Shown here piece after piece: positions 1-11,159 of a stretch of 64,000 bases of DNA. The stretch lies in the NCBI GenBank assembly GCA_023957775.1, contig JAMLGR010000001.1:1-64000 (forward strand). Reading direction: 5' to 3'. The notes beneath the pieces are model-generated. The model ran no database searches, was not told the DNA's origin, and saw only the letters and a program-made list of their open reading frames with translations. How positions within the stretch are numbered: the first letter of the stretch is position 1; each line of letters opens with the position of its first letter. The position numbers were made by a program, and so were the translations under genes. The DNA is from Fimbriimonadaceae bacterium (GTDB lineage Bacteria > Armatimonadota > Fimbriimonadia > Fimbriimonadales > Fimbriimonadaceae).

Positions 1-711
1 GATGTTGTGAGCGAACTCGTGGATCAGGATGCACTCCTTCTCGTAGGGGTCGCCAACCAGACCCAGCAGGTTCTCCTCGGCGACGGAGCAGTAGGGGTCG
101 GTCTCGCTCCCTCCCAAGCCCCGGGCCCGAGCGTCCCAGAAGTCCTTGCTCGAAAGAGCCTCGAAGCCGCGCATCTTTTCCTTGCCCAGCCACGCGAACT
201 CGGGAAGGTCCGTCGTAAACTCGTCGTGCGCCATCACGCACATGCGCGCGCCGCTCTTGATCATTGCCTCGCGAACGTCGGGGCGGTTCGCGAGCATCAA
301 GTCCACGAGATAGGCCGCCTCCTTGAGCGCGTAGGGATTGACCTTGGGGGAGGCGACGATTGGGAAACCGTGAGCGTGGACCACCCGCGTGTAGAAGGGG
401 GGAATGCCGTCATGGCCGTCAGGCTGGTAGCGGAAGCACTGGACCCGGACCTCGCTCGTGACGGTGGCCACCGTTTCGCCACCGCCGACGAGGGCAAAGC
501 GGTGCCCGACGGTGGTGTTGAGGATCGTCTGGCCGCCTGGCGGCACGTCGCCTCTCTGGACGCGCTCAGTCTCTGACTTCAGCCAGAAGACGGTCAGGGG
601 AACGTTGCCCGCGTTCTGGATCTGCAGACGCGCGCGAGGCGCGGCGGGTTGGGCCATCGTTGCGGCGGGCACCAGACAGACGACGAGAAGTAGGGCTCTG
701 ATGGTGGTCAT
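1..711 (-). CDS. Exported HExxH metallopeptidase-like protein (partial, 3' end off window)
   Basis: The gene runs off the left edge, so no stop codon is seen. From ATG at 711 it gives 237 residues: a Sec signal peptide (about residues 1-21, ending near ATMAQ), a central region I do not recognise, and HEFAH at 231-235, right at the edge. HExxH is the zinc-binding signature of metallopeptidases; the third zinc ligand would lie outside the window. A G-rich stretch precedes the ATG as a possible ribosome site. It is read as an exported zinc-dependent hydrolase of unknown substrate. The plus-strand frame across the same DNA has no signal peptide or motif and is treated as a shadow. Confidence 0.7.
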   Translation of the reverse strand, partial: MTTIRALLLVVCLVPAATMAQPAAPRARLQIQNAGNVPLTVFWLKSETERVQRGDVPPGGQTILNTTVGHRFALVGGGETVATVTSEVRVQCFRYQPDGHDGIPPFYTRVVHAHGFPIVASPKVNPYALKEAAYLVDLMLANRPDVREAMIKSGARMCVMAHDEFTTDLPEFAWLGKEKMRGFEALSSKDFWDARARGLGGSETDPYCSVAEENLLGLVGDPYEKECILIHEFAHNI

Positions 712-776
712 GGGTTCCCCCGCGTGGGCTCTTGCTTGCAGTATAGGCCTGCGAGGGCGGCAGGTACCCTGAAGCG

Positions 777-923
777 GTGAAGCGCCCAACGAAATCCGAG
801 ATCAAATCCGCCATCGCAAAGCTCAACGCGAAGGAAGCCTTCTCCACGGGCGCCGTCGAGTCCAAGAAAGCGCCCTTCGCCGCCTCCAGGAACACGGAGC
901 GAAAGACCAAGAACGGCTACTAA
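777..923 (+). CDS. Small basic 48-residue protein, paralogue A
   Basis: GTG-started reading frame of 48 residues beginning VKRPTKSEIKSAIAKL and rich in Lys and Arg. It is a clear paralogue of the 48-residue frame at 6572-6718: same length, same GTG AAG CGC CC start, same VKRPxKxxIKxAxxKL head. A TACCCT hexamer lies 6 nt before the GTG, a leaderless arrangement also seen at the paralogue. The shared length, head and promoter layout make chance unlikely. No transmembrane segment or signal is visible. The function is unknown; a nucleic-acid-binding role would be a guess from charge only. It sits just upstream of an ECF sigma-factor gene. Confidence 0.6.
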   Translation: MKRPTKSEIKSAIAKLNAKEAFSTGAVESKKAPFAASRNTERKTKNGY

Positions 924-958
924 CCCCCAAGGACGAAGGACCAAGAACCAAACCCGCC

Positions 959-1486
959 GTGGCAGACATCGAACGCCTCATCATCACGCATCGCGACGCC
1001 ATCTACCGGCAGATGCTTCGCGTGTGCGGCAACCACGACGACGCCGAGGACGCGCTGGCCACGGCGATCCTCTCGGCCCTCAAGGCGTCCGAGCAGCTCC
1101 GCGATCCTTCGAGCTTCCAGGGTTGGCTTGCCATGATCGGCCGACGTGCCTGCGCGCGGCTGAAGGGCCGTATGAAGGAGTCGAAGTTCGCCTCGCTGGA
1201 GGCCTTGCAAGCCCTGGGCTTCGAGGCGTCGAATGGGGCGCCGGGCCCGGACGAGGCGGGCGAACTCGCCGAGCTCCAGAATTGCGTCAGGGAAGCGATC
1301 GCCGGCGTTCCGGAGCTGTACCGGGAGGTCTATGTGCGCCGCGAGATCCTCGGCGAGCCCGCGGCGGAAGTGGCGGCGTCGATGGACCTCAGCGTGCCCG
1401 CGCTCAAGTCGAGGCTCCACCGCGCCAGGCAGATGGTCCGAGCCGCGCTTGACGACGGGCTCGGATGTCCGGAAGCCTCCGTGTGA
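959..1486 (+). CDS. ECF-type RNA polymerase sigma factor
   Basis: Protein of 175 residues with GTG start, the usual length of an extracytoplasmic-function sigma factor. The first half (about 5-75) matches sigma region 2, with an acidic helix NHDDAEDAL and the FQGWLAMIGRRACARLK segment that contacts the -10 element. The second half (about 120-165) is region 4, with a helix-turn-helix LGEPAAEVAASMDLSVPALKSRLHRAR. It would direct RNA polymerase to a small regulon. No anti-sigma gene lies beside it: the next gene is a convergent RND pump gene ending 11 nt away, so its control cannot be read from context. The target promoters are unknown. Confidence 0.85.
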   Translation: MADIERLIITHRDAIYRQMLRVCGNHDDAEDALATAILSALKASEQLRDPSSFQGWLAMIGRRACARLKGRMKESKFASLEALQALGFEASNGAPGPDEAGELAELQNCVREAIAGVPELYREVYVRREILGEPAAEVAASMDLSVPALKSRLHRARQMVRAALDDGLGCPEASV

Positions 1487-1496
1487 GGCCGTCGGC

Positions 1497-4702
<3,206 letters not shown>

Positions 4703-4706
<4 letters not shown>

Positions 4707-6175
4707 GGTTGGCCAGCCGCGACCTTGTCGCCGTCGGCAACGTCGGAGATGGGAGCGAGCACGATGCGATCGCCCTTTCCGAGGCCTGAAAGCACCTCCA
4801 CTTGACCGCCGAAAGCCTCTCCGAGGGTGACGATCCTCAGCCGCGCGATGCCCTGATCGTTGACCGCATAGACGTAGTGCAGACCCTCCCGTTCCCAGGT
4901 CGCGCTTGTCGGAATCAGCATCCGCGGCACGGTCCCGGACCGGATGCGGGCGCGCCCGAACATTCCCGACTTCACGCCGGAGCTGGCTTCCAGCACGAAC
5001 TTTACGATGAAGCTGTGCGACACCGCGTCGCCCTGGGGGACGATTTCGACGACGCGACCTTGGAGAATCTTGCCCGGCAGCGCATCAAGTTCGATCGGCG
5101 ACGTGTCTCCCATCCGGACCGTGGCGATCAGGGACTCGGGGACCACCGCCTCGAGGCGGTAGGTACCTCCTTCGATTGCCAACAGGGGCACGCCCGGACT
5201 GGCCATCGCTCCGGGATCGACCATGCGCTGGACGATGCGGCCATCGAAGGGCGCAACGACCTTCGTGTAGGAGAGCCCCACCGTCGCCGAACGAAGCGCC
5301 GCGTCGGCCTGCCTCACCTGGGCGTGCGTGACGTCGACCGTCTTTCGACTCACGTCGACCTGAAGGGCCGACGCTTTGGCCTGGGCAAGTGCGGATCGCG
5401 ATTGCTCGAGGCCGGCTCGGGCTTGGCTGACGGCCTCCTCGGCGGCGCGGATTTCTTGGGAGCGGGAACCTTCCTTGGCGATCGACTCGCTTTGGAGCGC
5501 CGCGTCGTACTGGCCCTTGGCCAGCTCGTATCGATTTCGCGCGACGTCCAAGTCGCGCCGCGCGATCGCCCCGACGTTGACGAGCTGGGTGGCTCGATCG
5601 AGTTCGATCTTCGCGAGTTTGAGATTGGACTCGGCCTGCACGACGGCGATGTGCGTCTGGGCCACCTCCTGGGTCCTGGGGCCTGCGACGGCCAGGTCGC
5701 GGCGGGCCTCCGCCGCGGCAAGTTGGGCTTGGGCTTGGCGAACGCCGGATTCCGCTTGGGCGATGCGGGCTTGGCTCGTCCGCTCTTCCATCGTCGCGCT
5801 GGTCTTGGCGCTGTCGACGGCGACCACGGAAGCCTGGTAGTTGGCGCCGGCCAGGTTGACGGCGGCTTGGAGTTCGCGCGAGTCGATCCCGACCAGTAGT
5901 TGGCCCCGTTTGACGTTGTCCCCCTCGCGTCCGACCACCTTCTCGACCCTGCCCATCACTTTCGAGGCGAGCGTGGTTTCGAACTGCGCTCGGACGGTTC
6001 CGGTGACGAGGGTGCCCTCGGCCGCTTCCGACTGGCCCACCGTGAGTATCTGGGCGTCCACCGTCCGCGCCGCCTCCTGCGGCTTGGAAGGGGTCTCCTT
6101 AGGTCCGCATCCAGCGATCAGGCCGGCACCCGCCGCGGCGAAGATGGCGATTCCTGTCCATTGAAGCTTCTTCAT
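4703..6175 (-). CDS. RND efflux periplasmic adaptor (membrane fusion lipoprotein)
   Basis: From ATG at 6175 the protein has 490 residues. This start is preferred because it gives a lipoprotein signal (LIAGC, Cys at 23) and has GGAGG about 12 nt upstream; the open frame continues upstream without such features. After the lipid anchor come the first biotinyl-lipoyl half, a long Ala/Gln/Arg-rich coiled-coil hairpin (about 110-290), the second lipoyl half ([18 protein letters not shown]) and beta-barrel domains. It bridges the permease encoded downstream to an outer-membrane channel. The hairpin is longer than in minimal adaptors of this family. First gene of a two-gene operon. Confidence 0.9.
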
Positions 6176-6295
6176 CACAAAGCACGATCCTCCGTACAAC
6201 CCAAGAGAGGCGGCTGCGCGGCGAGAGGATTCGGGGTCGGCGGTATGAATCCTCGCCCTCGGCAAAGGGCTCTTTCGGTTCGGAGGATCACACCC

Positions 6296-6538
6296 ATGAA
6301 GCAAGCCGTTCACACCGACGCATTTCCCCATTCAAAGCCGGCGGACCGCCGCCTCGACCGCCAGACGCACCTGGTTGCCGGGCTGATGTTGGGAGCCGCC
6401 TTTCTGCTGGCCGGATGGGTGGACCCCCGATGGATCTATCTGGCCCTGCTGCCAACTTTCGGGCTCCTGCTCGACGCCTTGACGGGCGTTTGTCCCATGA
6501 CCCTGCTGTTGAAGCGGATGCCTTGGAACGCCAAGTAG
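6296..6538 (+). CDS. Small membrane protein, DUF2892/YgaP transmembrane-like
   Basis: Protein of 80 residues with a soluble N-terminus (about 1-28) and two membrane helices separated by a short DPRW turn, then the TGVCPMTLLLKR segment. The helix pair followed by TG-x-CP is the hallmark of the DUF2892 family, found alone or fused to rhodanese domains, often with sulfur or metal handling. GGAGG precedes ATG at good spacing, fixing this start. It is divergent from the RND operon. The exact role is unknown; the conserved Cys suggests, but does not prove, a thiol function. Confidence 0.75.
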   Translation: MKQAVHTDAFPHSKPADRRLDRQTHLVAGLMLGAAFLLAGWVDPRWIYLALLPTFGLLLDALTGVCPMTLLLKRMPWNAK

Positions 6539-6571
6539 TCGAGAGGCTGTGGGAATGGAGTACGCTGGGCC

Positions 6572-6718
6572 GTGAAGCGCCCTTCGAAGAAAGACATCAA
6601 GGCTGCCGTCGACAAGCTGAAGGAAAACCCCTCCGGCCCCTCCGGCACCCCGGAGACCAAGGTGGGCAAGCTCCCTTCGAAGAAGTCGAGCCAGCGCATT
6701 CGCAAACAAGGAGTGTAG
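6572..6718 (+). CDS. Small basic 48-residue protein, paralogue B
   Basis: GTG-started frame of 48 residues, head VKRPSKKDIKAAVDKL, a paralogue of the frame at 777-923 with identical length and start codons. The C-terminal half is Ser/Lys/Arg-rich and diverged. TACGCT lies 5 nt upstream of GTG, again a leaderless layout. It lies 5 nt before a 43-residue Lys-rich frame, so the two may be co-expressed. No known domain was recognised. The repeated occurrence of the same short gene with the same promoter geometry argues that it is real. Confidence 0.6.
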   Translation: MKRPSKKDIKAAVDKLKENPSGPSGTPETKVGKLPSKKSSQRIRKQGV

Positions 6719-6723
6719 ACGCC

Positions 6724-6855
6724 ATGGGTGACCGCAAGCCAAAGAAGAACTCGTCCGGGAACAGCGACGCGCACAAGGCGAAGCAGGACAAGAACGCGGC
6801 GAACCGGCCGGCGGTCGCGCCTCGAGCCGACGAGAAGCCCAAGAAGAAGAAGTAG
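6724..6855 (+). CDS. Lysine-rich 43-residue protein
   Basis: ATG-started frame of 43 residues, MGDRKPKKNSSGNSD..., ending in KPKKKK. About a quarter of its residues are Lys; it has no hydrophobic core and is probably disordered. It starts 5 nt after the stop of the 48-residue basic protein; AAGGAGTG overlaps that stop region and can serve as ribosome site. The stop lies 8 nt before the PLP-enzyme gene, so the three form a tight row. Function unknown; a nucleic-acid- or polyphosphate-binding peptide is possible from charge alone. Confidence 0.5.
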   Translation: MGDRKPKKNSSGNSDAHKAKQDKNAANRPAVAPRADEKPKKKK

Positions 6856-6863
6856 GCAGGAGC

Positions 6864-8105
6864 ATGGACCCCTTCGATCCGGTGGAGTCGTTCGCGAACC
6901 TTCGCCACGAGTTCGGCGAGCACGGCGGGGTGAACATGTCCGTGGAGGCCAGTACGACCTTCACGGTGATCGAGCCTTCCACCATGCCGGAGATCTTTCA
7001 GGGCCGACTTGGCCCGGAAGCAGGCGGTTGCTACCTATACGGACGCCACTTCAACCCGACGGTCTACGTGCTCGGCCGTCAGATCGGAGCCCTCGAGGGA
7101 GCGGAGACCGGCTACTGCGCCGCGAGCGGCCTCGCGGCGATCTCTTCGGCGATCATGCAGGTGTGCGATTCGGGCGACCACGTCGTTTCGGGACGCACGG
7201 TGTACGGCGGCACCTTCGCGCTGCTTAGCGAGTTCCTGCCGCAGAAGACCGGGGTGCAAACGACCTTTGTGGACCTGTCGGACCTCGAGGAGGTCGAGCA
7301 GGCGTTCGTCGCCCGCACGAAAGTGCTCTTCTGCGAGACGATCTCCAACCCCACCCTGCGGGTCGCCGACCTCCCCGCGCTGGCTGAAATCGCACACCGG
7401 CACGGGGCGATGCTGGTCGTCGACAACACCTTCGCTCCGTTGATCGTTTCGCCGATTCTCCACGGCGCGGATGTGGTCGTGCACAGCGTGACGAAGTTCA
7501 TGAACGGCGCGAGCGACCATATCGCCGGCGCCATCTGTGGCAAGACGGAGTTCGTGATGCAGCTCATGGACCTGCACACGGGGGCGTTGATGCTGCTGGG
7601 TCCGACGATGGATCCGCAGGTGGCATTCGAGATCAGCCTGCGCTTGCCCCACCTCGGGCTGCGGATGGTCGAACACAGCCGTCGCGCCCTCGCCTTTGCC
7701 GAGCGTCTGCACGCCTTGGGCCTTCCGGTCAACTACCCTGGGCTGCCTTCCCACATCGACCACGCGTTGATGCGGCGGATGGCCAACGCCGAATTCGGGT
7801 ACGGCGGCATCCTGACGCTGGATCTGGGGACTCGCGAGAAGGCCTTCGAGTTCATGCGCCTTCTCCAGAACGTGCACCGGTTCGGATTGATGGCGGTGAG
7901 TCTGGGATTCAGCGAGACCCTGATGTCCTGTTCCGCGGCCTCCACGAGCAGCGAGATGCCGGACGAGGAGCTGGAGCGCGCCGGCGTCAAACCCGGCCTG
8001 GTCCGGCTTTCCATCGGCTACACGGGGTCATTGGAGCAGCGCTGGTCGCAGTTGCACTGCGCCCTGCAGACCCTGGGTCTGGTGGGTAGCCGGCGCCTCG
8101 ACTGA
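6864..8105 (+). CDS. Cys/Met metabolism PLP-dependent enzyme (gamma-lyase/gamma-synthase type)
   Basis: Protein of 413 residues, the normal length for the cystathionine gamma-synthase / methionine gamma-lyase fold. Seen: YxRxxNPTV-type substrate segment (YGRHFNPTVYVLGRQIGALEG), the helix that caps the PLP phosphate (AASGLAAISSAI), VVDNTFAP with the Asp that binds the pyridine nitrogen, and HSVTKFMNG with the Schiff-base Lys near residue 211. AGGAG precedes the ATG. The enzyme acts in the cytoplasm on sulfur amino acids or their O-acyl-homoserine precursors. Synthase, lyase and O-acetylhomoserine sulfhydrylase cannot be separated by eye; the N-terminus (FEGEHGGVN-like) looks lyase-like. Confidence 0.88.
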   Translation: MDPFDPVESFANLRHEFGEHGGVNMSVEASTTFTVIEPSTMPEIFQGRLGPEAGGCYLYGRHFNPTVYVLGRQIGALEGAETGYCAASGLAAISSAIMQVCDSGDHVVSGRTVYGGTFALLSEFLPQKTGVQTTFVDLSDLEEVEQAFVARTKVLFCETISNPTLRVADLPALAEIAHRHGAMLVVDNTFAPLIVSPILHGADVVVHSVTKFMNGASDHIAGAICGKTEFVMQLMDLHTGALMLLGPTMDPQVAFEISLRLPHLGLRMVEHSRRALAFAERLHALGLPVNYPGLPSHIDHALMRRMANAEFGYGGILTLDLGTREKAFEFMRLLQNVHRFGLMAVSLGFSETLMSCSAASTSSEMPDEELERAGVKPGLVRLSIGYTGSLEQRWSQLHCALQTLGLVGSRRLD

Positions 8106-8121
8106 ATCCCGCGCATACTGG

Positions 8122-8148
8122 ACAGCCTCCTGCCCCCGGAGGTTGTTT
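8122..8148 (+). terminator. Possible intrinsic terminator after PLP-enzyme gene
   Basis: A hairpin with arms ACAGCCTCC and GGAGGTTGT (nine pairs with one G-U) and a 7-nt C-rich loop begins 17 nt past the stop, followed by only a short T stretch (TTGTTT). A plausible but weak terminator. Confidence 0.4.
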
Positions 8149-8206
8149 CACGCTAAGGACGCAAAGGGGCTTTGGCCTGGAGTAACTGCAGGTTCAAGCT
8201 GGGGGC

Positions 8207-8232
8207 AACGCCCGTCGAGCGGACGTGGCACC
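8207..8232 (-). repeat. Degenerate copy of the REP-like palindrome
   Basis: Read on the minus strand this is GGTGCCACGTCCG, loop, CGGGCGTT: the dispersed REP-like element with two mismatches in the arms. It lies just after the diguanylate cyclase gene stop. Confidence 0.5.
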
Positions 8233-8257
8233 GTTCTTGTGTGAGCGGTCTGGCACC

Positions 8258-9139
8258 CTACGCGGAGGGTGTTGCCCGCGAAGGGGAGGAGGTGCGGATC
8301 GCGGCGTACGGCTTGTGGCGGTACATCGCCCGGTCGGCGTCTGCCAGGAGCGAGTCCAGGCTTGCGCCCGGTCGCCACTGGGCGACGCCGAAGGTGAAGC
8401 CCGTACCGGGAACGCCCGCCTCGAGAAACCTCGTCCGAGACTCGTTGAGGAGCTTCGCAGCGTTCTCGGGCGTACAGCCGGGAAGCAGGGCCACGAACTC
8501 GTCGCCGCCCGTCCGCGCAACCCATCCATGCCGCCGGAGCCCGTGTCCCAGGGTGCGGGCGAGCAGTTTGAGCACCAGGTCGCCGTAGGCGTGCCCGTAC
8601 GTGTCGTTCAACTCCTTGAAGCGGTCGCAATCGATCATGGCGAGGGTGAGGGGACCTTGGGCGTCCTTCGCGGTCTCCGCCCGCTGGATCGCCTTGTCGG
8701 CGAGACGTTGCAGGGCGTTCCTGTTCGGCAGGCCGGTCAGGGCGTCTTGGCACGCAAGGGTCTGGTAGTTGGCGAGCCCGGACTCCAGGCGTTCCATCAG
8801 GCGCAGAATCAGGCCCAGCAGACACGCGTGCAGCGCCAAGGAGGCGAGCGAGTTCACCTGGCCCTTGTGGAGGTACCACTCGATGGTCGTGAGGATCAGG
8901 GCGGCCGCGAACACGACTCCCACGCTCCACCGGAGTCCCGCGCCGCGTGCGGCGACGCAGATGGGGAAGACGTAACCCAAGCGGAACGCGGTCGGGAAGC
9001 CGAAGAGGGCATCGAGCGCCAACACGGCGAGAAGGGCGGCGACGGAGTCGGCCTGCGCGCGCACGACGGGGGACGCCAAGTAGCTGTCCGCCGTCGCGCG
9101 CACCGTGCGCACGACTCGATTCCGACCCGAAGGTGTCAC
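8258..9139 (-). CDS. Membrane-bound diguanylate cyclase (GGDEF)
   Basis: Protein of 293 residues, GTG start. About residues 30-125 form four or five membrane helices; then follows a GGDEF domain (about 130-285) with DALTGLPNRNAL at its start and the intact catalytic signature RTGGDEF near 213. It makes cyclic di-GMP from two GTP. The RxxD inhibitory site expected five residues before GGDEF is absent, so product inhibition through that site is not expected. No phosphodiesterase or PilZ gene is nearby. The membrane part resembles generic sensor regions without a named domain, so the signal is unknown. Confidence 0.88.
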   Translation of the reverse strand: MTPSGRNRVVRTVRATADSYLASPVVRAQADSVAALLAVLALDALFGFPTAFRLGYVFPICVAARGAGLRWSVGVVFAAALILTTIEWYLHKGQVNSLASLALHACLLGLILRLMERLESGLANYQTLACQDALTGLPNRNALQRLADKAIQRAETAKDAQGPLTLAMIDCDRFKELNDTYGHAYGDLVLKLLARTLGHGLRRHGWVARTGGDEFVALLPGCTPENAAKLLNESRTRFLEAGVPGTGFTFGVAQWRPGASLDSLLADADRAMYRHKPYAAIRTSSPSRATPSA

Positions 9140-9200
9140 AGCCTACTTATCGGCAAACCTCATAAACAACTTGAGGTTCTTGCCCGGGCGTGGCGGAAAT

Positions 9201-9560
9201 CTACCCTCGGCTGCGCACGATCTCGACCCCCGCGACTTCCGCGATGATCGGGGCCGGCGGCAGCCGCTTCGCCAGGCGCATGCGGACCTCGACGATGGCT
9301 TCGAACGTCTCGAAGAGCGTGTCGCACAGACCCGCCGCGAGGCGCTCCAGGGTGCGGTAGCGGTGTTCCTGCGCGTGCCCGACGAGTGCCTCGGCGACCG
9401 CGGCGTAGTCCACAGTGTCCTCGACGCGGTCGGTCTGCGTCGCCTTCTCGCGCACGTCGATCTCCAAATCGACGGCGTAGCGGTGTCCGATCGCCTGTTC
9501 GGCTTCGGGGACTCCATGGTGCGCGTAGAACTCCAGACCTTCGACGAAGAGTGTGATCAC
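9201..9560 (-). CDS. folB: Dihydroneopterin aldolase
   Basis: Protein of 119 residues, standard for FolB. Seen: the EGLEFYAHHGVPEAEQ start with the conserved YAHHGV, the VDYAAVAEAL segment, ERLAAGLCDTLF with the substrate-binding Glu, and the VRMRLAKRLPPAP segment near the end. It cleaves dihydroneopterin to 6-hydroxymethyl-dihydropterin and glycolaldehyde in folate synthesis. The start is GTG; TAGACT lies 6 nt upstream, so the transcript is probably leaderless. No other folate gene lies beside it. It is divergent from nusA. Confidence 0.9.
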   Translation of the reverse strand: MITLFVEGLEFYAHHGVPEAEQAIGHRYAVDLEIDVREKATQTDRVEDTVDYAAVAEALVGHAQEHRYRTLERLAAGLCDTLFETFEAIVEVRMRLAKRLPPAPIIAEVAGVEIVRSRG

Positions 9561-9666
9561 AACGCGAGTCTACTTGGAAGACGCGTCGTCTGGCGTGTCG
9601 CGGGAGGGTCCTTTCGGCCTGTGCCCTTCGCCCCCGTCTCGATGCGCCCGGAGGGGGGTGCTGTGC

Positions 9667-9672
9667 TATACT
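9667..9672 (+). promoter_or_regulatory. Putative -10 element of the nusA operon
   Basis: TATACT, preceded by TGTGC, 84 nt before nusA and about 26 nt before the leader hairpin. No convincing -35 is seen 17 nt upstream, so it may be an extended -10 or activator-dependent promoter. Confidence 0.5.
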
Positions 9673-9698
9673 CTGCCCAATAACTGAGCTAAGCCGAG

Positions 9699-9724
9699 AA
9701 GGCGGCCACGGTGCCGCCTTTTTT
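9699..9724 (+). terminator. Intrinsic terminator in the nusA leader (likely attenuator)
   Basis: Perfect 8-bp stem AAGGCGGC / GCCGCCTT with a 6-nt loop, followed directly by six T. It lies between divergent folB and nusA, so it cannot end folB; it sits only about 20 nt after the expected transcript start of nusA. A terminator there would stop most nusA transcripts, as in an attenuator. NusA itself stimulates hairpin-dependent termination, so autoregulation is a natural inference. Confidence 0.75.
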
Positions 9725-9750
9725 GTTAGCTCTTCACAAGGTTTTTCGAA

Positions 9751-10902
9751 ATGGACATCCTGCAGCAGCTCAATCAAATCGCGACCGAGCGCGATATCTC
9801 GCTCGAAGAACTCCTTGCAGAGATTGAAGAGGCGCTGGCCGCCGCCTACAAGAAATTCGTTGGTGCGACGGGCGATGTCACCGTGCACATCGATCCCGAG
9901 AAGGGATGGACCGCGCTGCTGGACAAAGAGGTGGTCGGCATCGTCACCGAGCCCTCTTTCCAGATGACGATCGACGAGGCGCGCAAGCGCAAGCCGGACG
10001 CCGAGGTGGGCGATTTCATCCAGACCCAGGTGGACCCGAACCGGTTCGGCCGGATCGCGGCCCAGACGTTCAAGCAGGTGCTGAGCCAGAAGCTGCGCGA
10101 AGCCGAGACGCGGCAGATCCACGAGGTCTTCAACGAGAAGATGGGCGAGGTCGTTTCCGGCGTCGTCAGCAGGCGCGAGGCTCAGAGCGTCTTCATCCAG
10201 GTAAACCGCGTGGAGACCGAGTTGCCGCGCCGCGAACAGGTTCCCACGGAGCCGTACAGGCCCAACGATCGCTTGCGCGTGTACGTGCTGCGAGTGGACG
10301 ACTCGATGCGGCGCCTCCGCGTTTTGGTGAGCCGGACGCACCCCAATTTGCTTCGCAAGCTGTTCGAGCTTGAGATTCCGGAGATCGCCCAGGGCATCGT
10401 GGTGATCAACTCGGTGGCGCGCGAACCGGGCCAGCGTTCGAAAGTAGCGGTCACTTCGACCGATGAACGTGTGGACGCGGTCGGGGCGTGCGTCGGGCCG
10501 CGAGGCTCGCGCGTGCAGGCGATCGTGGACGAGTTGTACGACGAGAAGATCGACATCGTGCCGTACAGCGAGGATCCGACGACCTACATCACCAACGCGC
10601 TGAGTCCGGCGAAGGTCAACGCGATCCGCCTGAACGAGGAGCAGCGAAGCGCCTATGTGGTCGTTCCAGACAACCAGCTTTCCCTCGCCATCGGCAAGGG
10701 CGGCCAGAACGTTCGGCTTGCCGCCCGTTTGACGGACTGGAAGATCGACATCCGGAGCGAGACGCAGGCGGCCGCCGAGACGAAGGCAGCCGTCGAAACC
10801 GAAACCACGCCCGAGGCCCAGGCGGTGCCGGAGGCTTCGGAGAGCGAGGCGCCCGCCGAGGCGTCCACGCCGCCAAACCCGGAGGAAGCGCCTTCGTCTT
10901 GA
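9751..10902 (+). CDS. nusA: Transcription termination/antitermination factor NusA
   Basis: Protein of 383 residues including a short Ala/Glu/Thr-rich tail (about 340-383). Domains in order: N-terminal RNA-polymerase-binding domain (1-130), S1 domain (about 135-200), KH1 and KH2 (about 205-340) with VGACVGPRGSRVQAI and the second GxxG in AIGKGGQNVRLAARL. It lacks the acidic repeats of the E. coli protein, as in many phyla. It binds nascent RNA and polymerase, promoting pausing, termination or antitermination. AAGG precedes ATG after the leader terminator. No rimP gene lies upstream, unlike the common rimP-nusA order. The TGA stop overlaps the TTG start of ylxR. Confidence 0.95.
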   Translation: MDILQQLNQIATERDISLEELLAEIEEALAAAYKKFVGATGDVTVHIDPEKGWTALLDKEVVGIVTEPSFQMTIDEARKRKPDAEVGDFIQTQVDPNRFGRIAAQTFKQVLSQKLREAETRQIHEVFNEKMGEVVSGVVSRREAQSVFIQVNRVETELPRREQVPTEPYRPNDRLRVYVLRVDDSMRRLRVLVSRTHPNLLRKLFELEIPEIAQGIVVINSVAREPGQRSKVAVTSTDERVDAVGACVGPRGSRVQAIVDELYDEKIDIVPYSEDPTTYITNALSPAKVNAIRLNEEQRSAYVVVPDNQLSLAIGKGGQNVRLAARLTDWKIDIRSETQAAAETKAAVETETTPEAQAVPEASESEAPAEASTPPNPEEAPSS

Positions 10903-11159
10903 CGCACGTTCCGCATCGCACATGCGTCGCTTGCCGGTGCAAGGCGCCTCAGGCGACGTTGCTGCGCGTGGTGCGGACCGAGAGGGGAGTCGATGTCGAC
11001 GGCCCTGGCTTGCACGGGCGGTCGGCCTACGTGTGCAGGAGCGAATCCTGCGTGGAAGCGGGAACGACCCGCGGGCGCCTGGCGCGGGCGCTGAAACTAC
11101 CCGCGGGAGCGGTTCCCGAGGCGGACATTCGAGAAAAGCTAATATGCAAACTGAGGTAA
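10899..11159 (+). CDS. ylxR: YlxR family RNA-binding protein (DUF448)
   Basis: Protein of 86 residues from TTG at 10899, overlapping the nusA stop (TTGA). Seen: RTCVACRCKAPQATLLRVV near the start, the family signature, and GRSAYVCRSESC further on, which carries two of the conserved Cys. YlxR is a small basic RNA-binding protein always found between nusA and infB. The TTG start is chosen because it restores the 4-nt coupling with nusA and puts the signature at the usual distance; an ATG 24 nt further would cut into it. Confidence 0.85.
   Translation: MTHVPHRTCVACRCKAPQATLLRVVRTERGVDVDGPGLHGRSAYVCRSESCVEAGTTRGRLARALKLPAGAVPEADIREKLICKLR

Noticed and set aside
7-576. Plus-strand frame across the left-edge gene
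   Set aside because: It lies antisense to the minus-strand frame that has a signal peptide and HExxH; it shows no motif or start signal.
8258-9139. Product-inhibition (RxxD) site in the GGDEF protein
   Set aside because: The residues five positions before GGDEF do not fit RxxD.
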